Shown: one piece after another, positions 5,092 through 5,153 of the stretch
How positions within the stretch are numbered: the first letter of the stretch is position 1
Layout: each line of letters starts with the position of its first letter
Notes under the pieces: model-generated
Databases searched by the model: none
What the model saw: the letters and a program-made list of their open reading frames with translations, nothing else
Told to the model about the DNA's origin: nothing
Program-made: the position numbers and the translations under genes
Assembly: GCA_017408535.1 (NCBI GenBank)
Contig: JAFQUL010000189.1
Span: 1 to 5,153, forward strand
Source: Clostridia bacterium
GTDB taxonomy: Bacteria; Bacillota; Clostridia; Oscillospirales; CAG-272
Reading direction: 5' to 3'
DNA length: 5,153 nt

Positions 5092-5153
5092 TTGCCTCCC
5101 TCTGACGAGGGAGGTGGATTTTTGCAAAGCAAAAAGACGGAGGGAGAGAGTAA
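5092..5153. repeat. Two-hairpin GAGGGAGG-type dispersed repeat, possibly cut by the window edge
   Basis: CCTCCCTC (5095-5102), the loop TGAC and GAGGGAGG (5107-5114) form a perfect 8-bp stem. A second hairpin follows: TTTTTGC (5119-5125), AAA, GCAAAAA (5129-5135). Beyond it, GAGGGAG (5140-5146) repeats the 3' arm of the first stem and could pair with CTCCCTC (5096-5102) instead, enclosing the inner hairpin in a larger palindrome. I recall similar units with conserved G/A-rich outer parts and a variable inner hairpin, scattered between genes in Ruminococcus- and Faecalibacterium-like genomes. This is memory, not a search. There is no transposase here, so it is best read as a short noncoding palindromic repeat. 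The element may continue past 5153. Confidence 0.6.

Noticed and set aside
1..5153. CRISPR array, tRNA, rRNA, insertion sequence or phage genes
   Set aside because: No regularly spaced direct repeats, tRNA-like cloverleaf, rRNA sequence, transposase or phage protein was seen. The window is mainly metabolic genes.

Overview
The window is chromosomal sequence that looks like an anaerobic gut Firmicute. Oscillospiraceae/Ruminococcus-like bacteria are my best guess. The reasons are strong GGAGG-type ribosome binding sites, sigma-A-type promoters with extended -10 elements, intermediate G+C genes between A/T-rich gaps, clostridial-looking NadB, NadC and IspE proteins, and a GAGGGAGG-type hairpin repeat at the right edge that I remember from such genomes. 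The genus is an inference and was not tested.

Layout, left to right. (1) Bases 1-340 are a divergent control region. A leftward gene begins at 18 on the minus strand and only six codons are inside the window. It has its own extended -10 promoter beside a perfect 14-bp palindrome. A rightward near-consensus promoter at 258-286 drives nadC. (2) nadC (341-1180) and nadB (1201-2763) lie 20 bp apart, on the same strand. They encode quinolinate phosphoribosyltransferase and L-aspartate oxidase of de novo NAD synthesis. The middle enzyme of the pathway, quinolinate synthase NadA, is not in the window. (3) A 90-bp gap with two RNA hairpins leads to ispE (2854-3744), the CDP-ME kinase of the MEP isoprenoid pathway. 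I see no promoter or terminator in this gap, so nadC-nadB-ispE is probably one transcription unit. (4) A new strong promoter (3769-3797) drives a single gene for a Gfo/Idh/MocA-family oxidoreductase (3851-4900). Its codon use is much more biased than its neighbours', and it has Asn where the family's catalytic Asp usually lies. (5) A strong, probably bidirectional hairpin terminator (4983-5019) ends that unit. A/T-rich DNA with a 14-bp palindrome follows, then a two-hairpin repeat element at 5092-5153 that may run past the edge.

NadB oxidises aspartate to iminoaspartate, NadA (elsewhere) would condense this with dihydroxyacetone phosphate to quinolinate, and NadC converts quinolinate to nicotinate mononucleotide. 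IspE is metabolically unrelated and looks like a housekeeping passenger. The oxidoreductase is a separate unit of unknown substrate.

The coding content is ordinary metabolism. I found no defence system, CRISPR array, RNA gene or transposase. The points worth a second look are regulatory and structural: the divergent palindromes, the nadB-ispE hairpins, the expression signature and active-site change of the oxidoreductase, and the terminal repeat.
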